Source: Sphingomonas sp.
Lineage (GTDB): Bacteria > Pseudomonadota > Alphaproteobacteria > Sphingomonadales > Sphingomonadaceae
Assembly: GCA_025936675.1 (NCBI GenBank)
Contig: JAICSX010000009.1
Coordinates: 5,191-69,190, forward strand
DNA: 64,000 bases
Direction of reading: 5' to 3'
A program made the translations under genes and the position numbers. Position 1 is the stretch's first letter, and every line of letters begins with the position of its first letter. The notes below the pieces were generated by a model. The model made no database searches. It was not told where the DNA came from and was given only the letters and a program-made list of their open reading frames with translations. Positions 33,006 through 40,681 of this stretch are shown here, piece after piece.

Positions 33006-34151
33006 ATGGATCAGCCGCTCGATCATCGCGTCTCCGATCGCGCCGGCCGCGAGGAGCATCTCCGCTCGATTCTCGCGACCGTGCCGGATGCAATGATTCT
33101 CATCGACGAAATCGGATTGATCATCTCCTTTAGCGCCGCTGCCGAGAAGATGTTCGGTTATGCCGAAGCAGAGGTCGTTGGCGAGAATGTCTCTATGCTG
33201 ATGCCCTCACCGGACCGCGAGCGCCATGACGGCTATCTAAAGAACTATCGCGACACTGGCATTCGGAAGATCATTGGCATCGGCCGCGTTGTCACGGCGC
33301 GGCATCGTGATGGCAGCACGTTCCCAATCGAGCTTTCGGTCGGCGAAGCGTGGGTCGACGGAAAGTGTATCTTCACCGGCTTTATCCATGACCTTACCGA
33401 GCGGCGGCAAGCTGATAAGAGGCTGCGCGACCTTCAGACTGAGCTGGCGCATGTCGGCCGTCTCAGCGAAATGGGCACGCTCGCCTCTTCGCTCGCCCAC
33501 GAACTCAATCAGCCGCTGACCGCCATCGCCAGTTATTGCCAGGGAGCTGCCGACCTGCTTGAGGGAGAGCTTAGTCCCGAGCGCGTGGAGATGGCGAAGG
33601 AGGCGATGCGTGATACCGCCGAGCAGGCGCTTCGCGCGGGGCAGATTGTCCGCCGCATGCGAGATTTCCTGAGCCACGGCGAAACCGAACACTACGTTGA
33701 AAGCCTGTCGCGGATCATCACGGAAGCCAATGCGCTCGCGCTCGTCGGCTCGCGCGAACACGGCATCGACGTGCAGTTGAATCTCGATCCTGCCACGGAT
33801 GCCGTATTCGTAGACCGCATTCAGATTCAACAGGTGCTCTTCAACCTGATCAGAAATGCCATCGAAGCAATGATCGGCAGTCCGACCCGCTCGTTGACGA
33901 TTTCAACAGAGGGCGGCGACGACATGACTACAGTCTGCATCGAAGATACCGGGTCGGGGATCAGCGAAACGCTGGCGCCGCAGCTGTTCCAGCCATTCAT
34001 CACGTCGAAGCAGAATGGGATGGGCATTGGGCTCTCCATCTGCCGCACGATCATCGAGGCCCATGGCGGCCGCATCTGGTTCGAGCCGCGAGGTGACGGC
34101 GGTACGATCTTCCGGTTCACACTGCCTACGGCTGAGGTCGATCATGACTGA
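33006..34151 (+). CDS. fixL: FixL-type heme-PAS oxygen-sensing histidine kinase
   Basis: A soluble 381-residue sensor kinase: PAS domain about 20-135, HisKA with phospho-acceptor His165 (SSLAHELNQPL), and HATPase with NLIRNAIEAM (N box) and DTGSGIS (G1 box). In the PAS domain, RHDGY and the following IIGIGR align with the heme pocket of Bradyrhizobium FixL: H74 matches the proximal ligand H200, and I89, I92 and R94 match I215, I218 and R220. This strongly suggests heme-based oxygen sensing. There is no membrane anchor. fixJ overlaps its end by eight bases. Confidence 0.92.
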   Translation: MDQPLDHRVSDRAGREEHLRSILATVPDAMILIDEIGLIISFSAAAEKMFGYAEAEVVGENVSMLMPSPDRERHDGYLKNYRDTGIRKIIGIGRVVTARHRDGSTFPIELSVGEAWVDGKCIFTGFIHDLTERRQADKRLRDLQTELAHVGRLSEMGTLASSLAHELNQPLTAIASYCQGAADLLEGELSPERVEMAKEAMRDTAEQALRAGQIVRRMRDFLSHGETEHYVESLSRIITEANALALVGSREHGIDVQLNLDPATDAVFVDRIQIQQVLFNLIRNAIEAMIGSPTRSLTISTEGGDDMTTVCIEDTGSGISETLAPQLFQPFITSKQNGMGIGLSICRTIIEAHGGRIWFEPRGDGGTIFRFTLPTAEVDHD

Positions 34152-34752
34152 ACGATTGGTGCATCTTGTAGACGATGACGCGGCGATCCGGCGCTCCGTC
34201 AGTTTCATGCTCAAAACGTCGGGGCATCGCGTGGAAACCTACGAGTCCGGAACGGAGCTCCTGAAGGCCAGCAACCACCTCGATGATGGATGCATCCTTC
34301 TCGATATCCGCATGCCGGAGATGGATGGGTTGGAGGTCCAGCAAGCGCTGCAGGAGAAGGGAGTCAATCTCCCCGTGATCATCATGACGGGACATGGCGA
34401 TGTGTCTCTTGCGGTGAAGGCGATGAAAGCCGGCGCTGTCGATTTCATCGAAAAGCCTTTCGAAAAAGGCGCACTGCTCGGCTCGCTGGAGGAAGGGTAT
34501 AGAAGACTGACCCGCAAAGAGGCGACAGCCGACCGTATGCGTGACGCCGAAGTGAAGCTTCAGGCCCTCACACCGCGGGAAAGGGATGTGCTGCAGGGCC
34601 TGGCGGAGGGCTTGCCGAACAAGACGATTGCATACGATCTGGGAATCAGTCCGAGGACAGTTGAGATCCATCGGGCAAATCTCATGACGAAGCTCGGCGT
34701 GCGAAGCTTATCGGAGGCGCTGAGGATCGCCTTTGCCGCCAGCGGGCAATGA
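34144..34752 (+). CDS. fixJ: FixJ-type response regulator
   Basis: A 202-residue response regulator: receiver domain about 4-118 with phospho-acceptor Asp54 (LLDIRMPEMDG) and conserved Thr and Lys (IIMTGHGD, FIEKPF), then a LuxR/NarL-type DNA-binding domain (LTPRERDVLQGLAEGLPNKTI, SPRTVEIHRANLMTKLG). It starts inside fixL (ATGACTGA), so the kinase and regulator are made together. In rhizobia and Caulobacter FixJ activates low-oxygen genes. The repeated 16-bp motif at four nearby promoters is a plausible set of targets. Confidence 0.92.
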   Translation: MTERLVHLVDDDAAIRRSVSFMLKTSGHRVETYESGTELLKASNHLDDGCILLDIRMPEMDGLEVQQALQEKGVNLPVIIMTGHGDVSLAVKAMKAGAVDFIEKPFEKGALLGSLEEGYRRLTRKEATADRMRDAEVKLQALTPRERDVLQGLAEGLPNKTIAYDLGISPRTVEIHRANLMTKLGVRSLSEALRIAFAASGQ

Positions 34753-34774
34753 TCCCGGAAGTGCAGATTGTTCT

Positions 34775-34960
34775 TTACGACGCTTCGGGTCTTGATTGCT
34801 TGTCGGCGAGCGCCTCGGCCAGGTGCTGCCGTTCAGTCTCAAGCAGGCGCGACAGCGTCTTGCGTTGCTCGGGATCTGTGCAAGCGGCCAACTGCGCCTC
34901 GAAGCGCCGGATATTCTCGCGAGCAATGAACTCCTGCACTGGGACCGTCCGCCACCTCAA
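34775..34960 (-). CDS. Small hypothetical helical protein (up to 61 aa)
   Basis: A short predicted two-helix protein (EFIARENIRRFEAQLAAC, then a second Leu/Glu-rich helix). Similar small proteins occur in sphingomonads near stress genes, from memory. The longest frame starts with TTG at 34960; a GTG at 34939 would give a 54-residue form starting MQEFIAREN. A 15-base inverted repeat (34969-34983) lies directly upstream. It is convergent with fixJ. Function unknown. Confidence 0.55.
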   Translation of the reverse strand: MRWRTVPVQEFIARENIRRFEAQLAACTDPEQRKTLSRLLETERQHLAEALADKQSRPEAS

Positions 34961-35018
34961 TCAATGACCCACCGAGTCGGTGGATGAAGCAATTCTATCA
35001 TGGATTAGTGGGTGACGC

Positions 35019-35034
35019 TCCGGAGATTTGCGTA
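35019..35034. promoter_or_regulatory. TACGCA-N4-TGCGTA motif, site 4 (variant)
   Basis: TCCGGAGATTTGCGTA keeps a perfect right half and one departure in the left half. It lies 35 bases before the PPOX gene ATG (35070), the same distance as at 32619. Confidence 0.42.
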
Positions 35035-35069
35035 ATGACCGGCTCATAAGCCGAACGCATACGACGACG

Positions 35070-35576
35070 ATGGAAAAGAAAGCCGTCGACATCCTCAATG
35101 CGCATCGGCTGATGACGATTGCTACTCTGCGGCCAGACGGCTGGCCGCAAGCCACGATGGTCAGCTACGCCAACGATGGGCTGCTGCTCTATTTCATCAT
35201 TTCGAGGCACAGCCAGAAATACGCCAATATCGACCGCGACAGCAGGGTCTCGATCGTTGTCGGCCGCGATTTCGAGGACCCATCGCAGATCAAGGCGTTG
35301 TCGATCGCAGCAAATGCTTCGGAGGTACGGGATCCGAACCAGCGGAAGAGGGCCATCGAGCTCATTCTCCAGCGTCATGCCGCGCTTGCGAAGCTTGGTG
35401 GCCCTGATCTCAAGCATTCGGCCGTGATGCGCGCCTATTGCAGCATCGTGACGATTCTCGATTATTCCAAGGGCTTCGGTCACGCAGACCTTCTGACTGT
35501 GGGTCCCGGTGGCGCCGAGATGACTCCGGCGCGCGACGATGACTGGGGCTTTCTTCAAGCTGGCGCCGAAGCCTAG
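35070..35576 (+). CDS. Pyridoxamine 5'-phosphate oxidase-family protein
   Basis: A 168-residue split-barrel flavin-binding-type protein with NAHRLMTIATLRPDGWPQAT and KYANIDRDSRVSIVVG, clearly paralogous to the product of the 30792-31268 gene. The ATG at 35070 aligns with that paralogue; an upstream TTG in the same frame lies within the regulatory motif and is rejected. It stands alone downstream of fixJ on the same strand. It is possibly a FixJ-regulated redox or stress protein, judging by the motif upstream. Confidence 0.83.
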   Translation: MEKKAVDILNAHRLMTIATLRPDGWPQATMVSYANDGLLLYFIISRHSQKYANIDRDSRVSIVVGRDFEDPSQIKALSIAANASEVRDPNQRKRAIELILQRHAALAKLGGPDLKHSAVMRAYCSIVTILDYSKGFGHADLLTVGPGGAEMTPARDDDWGFLQAGAEA

Positions 35577-35699
35577 CCCTCGCTTCCGTATCAATACTTA
35601 TTTGGGTCGTGAGCGAACGACGTTAGCCTTGCAAATAGCTCTCCAGAGGACTCCCCGCTCCCCGTCTCCTTCCTCTGGAGGGCTCCAGGAACAACTCGC

Positions 35700-36107
35700 A
35701 TGGCACCACCAGCAATTTCTCGCACGATCGCCGCAAGGGGTCACGAAATCTCCCGCCTGGTTGCCGACGCCGCTGCACAGCCACTCTCCCAGGCGGCCGT
35801 CATCGCTTTCTGCATTTTGTGGTGGTCCTTGGGCTTGCCAACCGGTGAGCTGACGGCGACCTTGTCGATAATGGCCATCACGCTGACGCAGATGGTCCTC
35901 AATCGTCAGAAGTCGCGCGAGGATGACGACCGCCGCCGCGACGTCGCGATGCACGCGAAGCTCGATGAGCTGCTTCGCGCGGAGAAGTTCGCCCGCAAGG
36001 AACTGGCAGGGATCGAGGAACTGGAGAGCGAAGAGATTGCCGCTTTGAAACGGCGCTTGCGTTCGTCGGATCAGGAGCTTCCGTCTGTCGGAAGACGCGC
36101 CAATTGA
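35700..36107 (+). CDS. Low-affinity iron permease-like small membrane protein
   Basis: A 135-residue protein with two membrane helices (about 30-48 and 52-68) followed by a charged helical tail. The tail segment MHAKLDELLRA, then the GIEELESEEIAALKRR pattern, is typical of bacterial low-affinity iron permease-like proteins, whose role in iron uptake is inferred rather than shown. It lies 123 bases after the PPOX gene. The next small membrane gene begins 27 bases after its stop, and a VIT-family iron/manganese transporter lies downstream, which supports a metal link. Confidence 0.75.
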   Translation: MAPPAISRTIAARGHEISRLVADAAAQPLSQAAVIAFCILWWSLGLPTGELTATLSIMAITLTQMVLNRQKSREDDDRRRDVAMHAKLDELLRAEKFARKELAGIEELESEEIAALKRRLRSSDQELPSVGRRAN

Positions 36108-36134
36108 GTGGTCTACCGACCTCAGGAAAACTAC

Positions 36135-36329
36135 ATGTCACGCTTTAGGGAAGGGCCTTGTCCGCCGAGCGTCATGATTATCGTCGCGATGGTCGCTGCG
36201 ACGGGTGTGTTCCTCGCGATAGCCAATCTTGCTGAGCAGCATCGCGGGAGCCGAACGGGATTTGAGGCTTTACTGCTAGTCCCTTTGCTTCTTTGTTCGA
36301 TGCTAGCCGCAAAAGCGAACCGATCTTGA
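36135..36329 (+). CDS. Small two-helix membrane protein (64 aa)
   Basis: A 64-residue protein with two predicted membrane helices (VMIIVAMVAATGVFLAIA and FEALLLVPLLLCSML). The ATG at 36135 has CAGGAAA about eight bases upstream; a GTG at 36108 would add nine residues. I do not recognise a family. Its 3' end overlaps the possible zinc-knuckle gene at 36293. Confidence 0.45.
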   Translation: MSRFREGPCPPSVMIIVAMVAATGVFLAIANLAEQHRGSRTGFEALLLVPLLLCSMLAAKANRS

Positions 36330-36538
36330 CCGCGGCCCTTGCGAGACTTGGTCCATCGCAGCTCGATGCTCCAACGCGAGAGTGCAGCATTGCCGGCTGC
36401 ACTCGAGCTGCCACGATCATCCATGACACTAGAATATTCTGCGGAAAGCACGCACTGGAGCTCATCGAGGAGAGAGATGAAGGCGGCACCGGGAGCGGAA
36501 CTCCGGATGCAACTCCCTTGGATCGAATGGCTTCATGA
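36293..36538 (+). CDS. Possible small zinc-knuckle protein coupled to the VIT transporter
   Basis: An 81-residue frame with a TTG start. Its centre reads CSIAGCTRAATII, followed by FCGKHALELIEE: a C-x4-C and C-x2-H set spaced like a small zinc-binding knuckle. Its stop overlaps the VIT gene ATG (ATGA at 36535-36538), which argues for real translation and coupling. Against it are the poor start codon and the overlap with the gene at 36135-36329. Possibly a metal sensor or chaperone for the transporter; speculative. Confidence 0.4.
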   Translation: MFDASRKSEPILTAALARLGPSQLDAPTRECSIAGCTRAATIIHDTRIFCGKHALELIEERDEGGTGSGTPDATPLDRMAS

Positions 36539-37239
36539 CTCGTCTGCATGGACATGCCGAGCGTCACACAAGCTCGCGAATCGGCTGGCTGCGGGCCGCT
36601 GTCCTCGGGGCGAACGACGGCATCGTTTCCACCGCCAGCCTGATCATCGGCGTTGCAGCGGCGAACGGGCCGCGTTCGAGTGTCTTGATCGCCGGCGTGG
36701 CTGCCGTTTTCGCCGGGGCGATGTCGATGGCCGCCGGCGAGTACGTGTCTGTCAGCTCTCAAGCCGATACCGAGAGAGCCGATCTGGCTCGCGAAACAAT
36801 GGAGCTTCGCCAGCAGCCCGATTTTGAGCAGGAGGAGCTCACCCGGATTTACCAGGCCCGAGGCGTGGACCGGCAGACTGCAGCGACCGTCGCGCGACAG
36901 ATGATGGACCATGACGCCTTGACCGCGCACGCACGTGACGAGCTCGGCCTTTCTGAAGTGCATACTGCTAGGCCGCTTCAGGCTGCGATCGCTTCCGCGG
37001 CGACGTTTACTGCCGGAGCTTTGGCGCCCTTGGCCATCTCTGCGATTGCTCCTTTGGGCGCTTTAGTGCCGGCAGTCGCTGTCACATCGCTTGTCGTTCT
37101 CGCGGTGCTTGGCGCTCTTGGCGCTCGTGCGGGCGGAGCAAAGCTTTGGCCGTCGATAGCGCGAGTAACATTTTGGGGAATGTTGGCGATGGCCGTGACG
37201 GCTGGCGCCGGAAGCCTCCTCGGCACGACGATAGGATGA
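36535..37239 (+). CDS. VIT1/CCC1-family iron/manganese transporter
   Basis: A 234-residue membrane protein of the vacuolar iron transporter family, which exports or sequesters Fe(II)/Mn(II). The signature first helix LRAAVLGANDGIVSTASLIIGVAAA is present, followed by AGAMSMAAGEYVSVSSQADTE, then the amphipathic metal-binding helix region with Glu/Met/Asp (about 85-125) and three more helices. There is no ferritin-like domain, unlike MbfA. It belongs with the iron-permease-like gene in one plus-strand group. Confidence 0.9.
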   Translation: MTRLHGHAERHTSSRIGWLRAAVLGANDGIVSTASLIIGVAAANGPRSSVLIAGVAAVFAGAMSMAAGEYVSVSSQADTERADLARETMELRQQPDFEQEELTRIYQARGVDRQTAATVARQMMDHDALTAHARDELGLSEVHTARPLQAAIASAATFTAGALAPLAISAIAPLGALVPAVAVTSLVVLAVLGALGARAGGAKLWPSIARVTFWGMLAMAVTAGAGSLLGTTIG

Positions 37240-37322
37240 CACCGCGCGGCGACCGCAGCAGTGGGGGACAAGTATTCATTCGGACTTTCTAGCTCGCTCT
37301 TGGCGCACTAACGTTCGCGCAC

Positions 37323-38390
37323 ATGCTTCAGAGCCGAACGATCGCGAGTGCCCAAATCGTCACCGGCATCGCCGCTGCAGTCGCGCTGCTTCACTTTCTG
37401 GCTTCAATCATCATCCCGTTCGTTATTGCCTTCGTCCTCGCGGTACTCGTCAATGCGTTGGTCCGCTTCATCCAGAATCGCTGGCCCGGCGCTCCTGCCT
37501 GGGCCGTGTCGCTGCTCGCCGGCCTTGTGGTCATCCTGACCGCGTCCGGTGGCATTTTCGCGATGGCGCAAGGCGTGGCACAGATCGTGTCGCAAGCACC
37601 CGCCCTGCTGACGAGACTCGACGGCATTTCGCTGCAAATCGGACGAGCGCTTCACCTCCGGGAGCCTCTCCATGTCGCAACTCTAGTCGGCCAGGTCAGT
37701 CTCAGCGAGGTTGCAGGGTTCTTGCTATCCGGGATGCAGGGGCTGTTCGGCGGCCTGCTCCTCATGGTGGTCTATTTCGGCTTCATGCTCGCAGGCCGAA
37801 GGCGGATCGTGGCCAAAGTCGAACGCGCGGCCGGATCCTCCGCACGAGCAGATACGATCAAGGAGACGATCGGACGGATAGCCAGCGACATCGAGATCTA
37901 TGTGTGGGTTCAGACGATCACGGGCACGATCCTCACGATTTCGGCCGTTGTAGTCATGCTCGGTGTTGGTCTCGATAACGTGCTGTTTTGGGCGGTGATC
38001 TTCTTCCTGCTGACTTTCATTCCGAATATCGGCGTGACCATCGGGTCAGTCGCTCCGAGCCTCTTTGCCCTCGTTCAATTCCGTACAGTTTGGCAGGCGA
38101 TCACCATCTTCGTCGTCATCCAAGTCGTCGCGACCATCGTCGGCAATCTGATCTACCCGCGGCTGCAAGCGCACACGCAGAACATTGATCCGGTTGCGAC
38201 GCTCCTGGCGCTTGCGTTCTGGAGTTGGCTGTGGGGCCTTCCCGGAGCCTTCCTCGCAGTGCCGATGACCTTGATGGCGATGATGGTCTTTACCCGGTTC
38301 CCGAGCACGAGATGGGTTGCCGCGATGCTCTCCAACGACGGGAATCCCGTATTCCGCCGTCACGGAGACAAACCCCCGAGCGCGACCTAA
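37323..38390 (+). CDS. AI-2E family transporter (PerM/YdiK-like)
   Basis: A 355-residue membrane protein with about eight helices of the AI-2E/PerM family. It has the N-terminal hairpin SIIIPFVIAFVLAVLVN, the conserved LTFIPNIGVTIGS with following helix, and the C-terminal GLPGAFLAVPMTLMA. Members export small molecules or exchange ions; the substrate here is unknown and the family name should not be read as quorum-signal export. It is 83 bases downstream of the VIT gene. Confidence 0.9.
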   Translation: MLQSRTIASAQIVTGIAAAVALLHFLASIIIPFVIAFVLAVLVNALVRFIQNRWPGAPAWAVSLLAGLVVILTASGGIFAMAQGVAQIVSQAPALLTRLDGISLQIGRALHLREPLHVATLVGQVSLSEVAGFLLSGMQGLFGGLLLMVVYFGFMLAGRRRIVAKVERAAGSSARADTIKETIGRIASDIEIYVWVQTITGTILTISAVVVMLGVGLDNVLFWAVIFFLLTFIPNIGVTIGSVAPSLFALVQFRTVWQAITIFVVIQVVATIVGNLIYPRLQAHTQNIDPVATLLALAFWSWLWGLPGAFLAVPMTLMAMMVFTRFPSTRWVAAMLSNDGNPVFRRHGDKPPSAT

Positions 38391-38424
38391 ATCGTCACTC
38401 TCAGCCGGCCATAAGGTTGACGCG

Positions 38425-38862
38425 ATGAACAAGTTCAATGCTCGCGCGGCACTTGCCTTCGGTGCGCTCGGCGCGGCCATCACTTTCCTGCCCCTGGCAG
38501 GCTTCATACTGTTCGCAGCGGGAATGAACGACTGTCAGGACTGCGGGCTACCGCCCGATGCATTTGGCGCATTGTTCTTCGCAGCGGCTCTCGCAACTCT
38601 CTTCGGCGTCGTTACTGGTAGCGCATCAGCGTGGCTCAAGCGGTATACCGGTGATTTGATTGGCCGAAGTCTCGGAACTGCCGGACTGACGATCGTGATC
38701 GTTGCACTGGCATTTCCGACCATATGGGTGGCTCCGAAGCTCTACGGCTATGTAACTTATCTTCGCACTCCCACGGACCAGCTTCCACCAAGTGACGCCC
38801 GCCGGACTTTGTCTGATTGCGCCAAGCGCGCACGTGTCCCGGAGGTCGTGTGTGCACACTGA
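38425..38862 (+). CDS. Hypothetical membrane protein (145 aa)
   Basis: A 145-residue protein with three predicted membrane helices and a C-x2-C pair (NDCQDCG) in the first loop between helices one and two. The C-terminal 35 residues are hydrophilic with two more cysteines. I do not recognise a family. The ATG at 38425 is used because upstream frame sequence is not protein-like. It lies 34 bases after the AI-2E gene. Confidence 0.6.
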   Translation: MNKFNARAALAFGALGAAITFLPLAGFILFAAGMNDCQDCGLPPDAFGALFFAAALATLFGVVTGSASAWLKRYTGDLIGRSLGTAGLTIVIVALAFPTIWVAPKLYGYVTYLRTPTDQLPPSDARRTLSDCAKRARVPEVVCAH

Positions 38863-39088
38863 TCACACTGCGCAGACAACCTGCCGTTCAGACTGTCCAG
38901 GAGCATCCGGAAGAAAGCGCCCAAAGTTAATGAATTGGTCTCCTGATCGAGGGAGGGGAGCCGACGCACATGTGTTGACCGGGCCGAGATCATTGTGGCA
39001 ATCGGCGAGCGGATCAGGGCGCGAAGTGCAAAACGCCCTGTAAAACAGTCACGCTTTCCAACAGAGAACTCTTATCTCTCAATGGTTT

Positions 39089-39162
39089 GCGGGTGTAGCT
39101 CAATGGTAGAGCAGAAGCCTTCCAAGCTTACGACGAGGGTTCGATTCCCTTCACCCGCTCCA
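39089..39162 (+). tRNA. tRNA-Gly (anticodon TCC)
   Basis: A 74-base cloverleaf including an encoded CCA end. The acceptor stem is GCGGGTG with CACCCGC, the anticodon loop CTTCCAA gives anticodon TCC, and the T-arm holds GGTTCGATTCC. It decodes GGA/GGG. Confidence 0.97.
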
Positions 39163-39301
39163 GCCTAGCAGTCCGGGGGACTGGCATTCGGCTGGGGCGC
39201 GCGAGCACAGCGAGCGGCGACAATCCTTTGAAGCGCTACAGCGTCTCTCATGCGTTGACACACCGCACCCGGGCCGCCACATGGCGCGCCTGCCTGCACC
39301 T

Positions 39302-39387
39302 GGAGAGGTGGCCGAGTGGTTAAAGGCAGCAGACTGTAAATCTGCCCGCGCAAGCGTACGCTGGTTCGAATCCAGCCCTCTCCACCA
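39302..39387 (+). tRNA. tRNA-Tyr (anticodon GTA)
   Basis: An 86-base type II tRNA with a long variable arm and encoded CCA. The acceptor stem is GGAGAGG with CCTCTCC, the anticodon loop CTGTAAA gives GTA, and the T-arm holds GGTTCGAATCC. No duplicated 3' end (attachment-site scar) was noticed nearby. Confidence 0.97.
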
Positions 39388-39505
39388 ATTCACTCGGCTC
39401 GCCGTAAGCGATGATTTTGAATCCGCGCTCGCGGTATCGACGACGATCCCCATCGGCGTTGGCTCCAGAACGGACTAGTTTCGATCAGTTGCGCGATCGA
39501 TGAAC

Positions 39506-39519
39506 TTAACTATAGTTAA
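39506..39519. promoter_or_regulatory. AT-rich perfect palindrome upstream of the LuxR-HTH gene
   Basis: TTAACTATAGTTAA is self-complementary and stands in an unusually AT-rich stretch (about 39490-39590) of a GC-rich genome, 90 bases before the TTG at 39610. It may be an operator or part of a promoter for the regulator downstream. The rest of the 39388-39609 gap shows nothing else. Confidence 0.4.
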
Positions 39520-39609
39520 TATCGAAAATTGAATGGACTTGGCCAAAAACTGGCTAAACTTCATGAGATGAAATAAGAGTCGGAAGGACTCGGCTCGGGA
39601 GTACCGCAT

Positions 39610-40218
39610 TTGGGCGGGGTGGGGATTGCATTGGATGAATTGAAGGGGGCGCATCCTGTGCCTCACGAGAGGAATAGCTCGCACGCTGCGGACCCGATGG
39701 CAGAGCGCGTCGCCCGCCTGAGCCAAGGTCAACTCGACTGCCTCCTGCTCGTTGATCAGCATCTGAATTCAAAGGAAATCGCGGTTGAGCTCGGCATTTC
39801 GCCGCACACCGTAGACCAGCGCATTCGCCAGGCACTCCAGATCCTCGGCGTCGAACGGCGTACTCAGGCGACGCGGATCGTCGCGCGCTACAGAGGGCCA
39901 TATCAGCGATTGATACATCAATCGCCGCACATTGAGCAAAATGCTCGCAGGGCCGAACCAGACGCCGCGGTCAGTCATCAGATTCGGCACGCTGATCGCG
40001 CAGGGGAGGCCGGGGAAGCTGGTTTCCTTACCGAGCAGAGGCCCGCGTCATTCCGGTCTTCCCTGCAACTGCCGTTCGCAACGAGGAGCAACCCGCGAAA
40101 TGAGATGAGTGTCGGCCAGCGGCTGTTCTGGATCGCGGCCATCGCGATCGGTTCAGCTTTCTCGGCGGGCATGTATCTCGCCGGGCTTGAGAGCCTCGCC
40201 AGGCTCCTGAAGAGCTAG
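39610..40218 (+). CDS. LuxR-type HTH protein with a C-terminal membrane helix
   Basis: Up to 202 residues. A LuxR/GerE-type helix-turn-helix occupies about 33-95 (LSQGQLDCLLLVDQHLNSKEIA, then SPHTVDQRIRQALQILG). A polar linker of about 70 residues follows, and the C-terminus has a single membrane helix (FWIAAIAIGSAFSAGMYLAG). A DNA-binding domain tethered to the membrane at the C-terminus is an arrangement seen in sphingomonads. The start is uncertain: TTG at 39610 has GGGAG seven bases upstream; ATG at 39697 has no ribosome-binding site but begins just before the HTH. Confidence 0.75.
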   Translation: MGGVGIALDELKGAHPVPHERNSSHAADPMAERVARLSQGQLDCLLLVDQHLNSKEIAVELGISPHTVDQRIRQALQILGVERRTQATRIVARYRGPYQRLIHQSPHIEQNARRAEPDAAVSHQIRHADRAGEAGEAGFLTEQRPASFRSSLQLPFATRSNPRNEMSVGQRLFWIAAIAIGSAFSAGMYLAGLESLARLLKS

Positions 40219-40290
40219 TCGAAACCAACTTTCTTCTCATTTCGGCAACCAGATCCGCGTGATTCTGATCGCGCGGAAAGGAGCAGTCAC

Positions 40291-40635
40291 ATGCGTAAGC
40301 ATCAGATTGAGAACGCCGCCTTTGAACTCGCGACCCAGGTTCGCACTGTAGAGGAAATGATTGACACCGCCCTCGGCGAAATGGCCGAGCTTCAGTCGCG
40401 GCTCGTTCGCGCGGTCGGCGTAACCGGCATCGCGCACACGCGCATCCAGACAGCTTTCGACGAGCTTTCCGGAACAATGGGCAGCCTCGTTGCCGCCCGT
40501 GGAAAGATCGGCAGCTGCCATGTGGCGCTCGCCGAAGCGAAGCAGTTTGTTCCGGGTCTTCGGGCCGTCTCCTGGGGCGACGACGGCGATTGCCCGCCGG
40601 CGACCGCCGCGGCAGACCTGCGCATCGTAGCGTAA
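40291..40635 (+). CDS. Hypothetical protein (114 aa)
   Basis: A soluble, mostly helical protein (long heptad-like stretch RTVEEMIDTALGEMAELQSRL and following) with no signal or membrane segment. The ATG has a good AAAGGAG site. Its length and N-terminal helical pattern suggest a dimeric coiled-coil protein. I do not recognise the family. It is in line with, but 72 bases after, the LuxR-HTH gene. Confidence 0.65.
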   Translation: MRKHQIENAAFELATQVRTVEEMIDTALGEMAELQSRLVRAVGVTGIAHTRIQTAFDELSGTMGSLVAARGKIGSCHVALAEAKQFVPGLRAVSWGDDGDCPPATAAADLRIVA

Positions 40636-40681
40636 CAAGGTCTTTGACCGGGCCGCAGCAATGTGGTCCGGTCGTCCGCCG

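Noticed and set aside
39015..39040. CAGGGCG/CGCCCTG hairpin upstream of tRNA-Gly as a terminator
   Set aside because: No T-tract follows on either strand (TAAAAC only) and the loop is 12 bases; not convincing.
39089..39387. tRNA pair as an integration site for a genomic island
   Set aside because: No integrase gene, no repeated tRNA 3' end and no composition break bounded by such repeats were seen.
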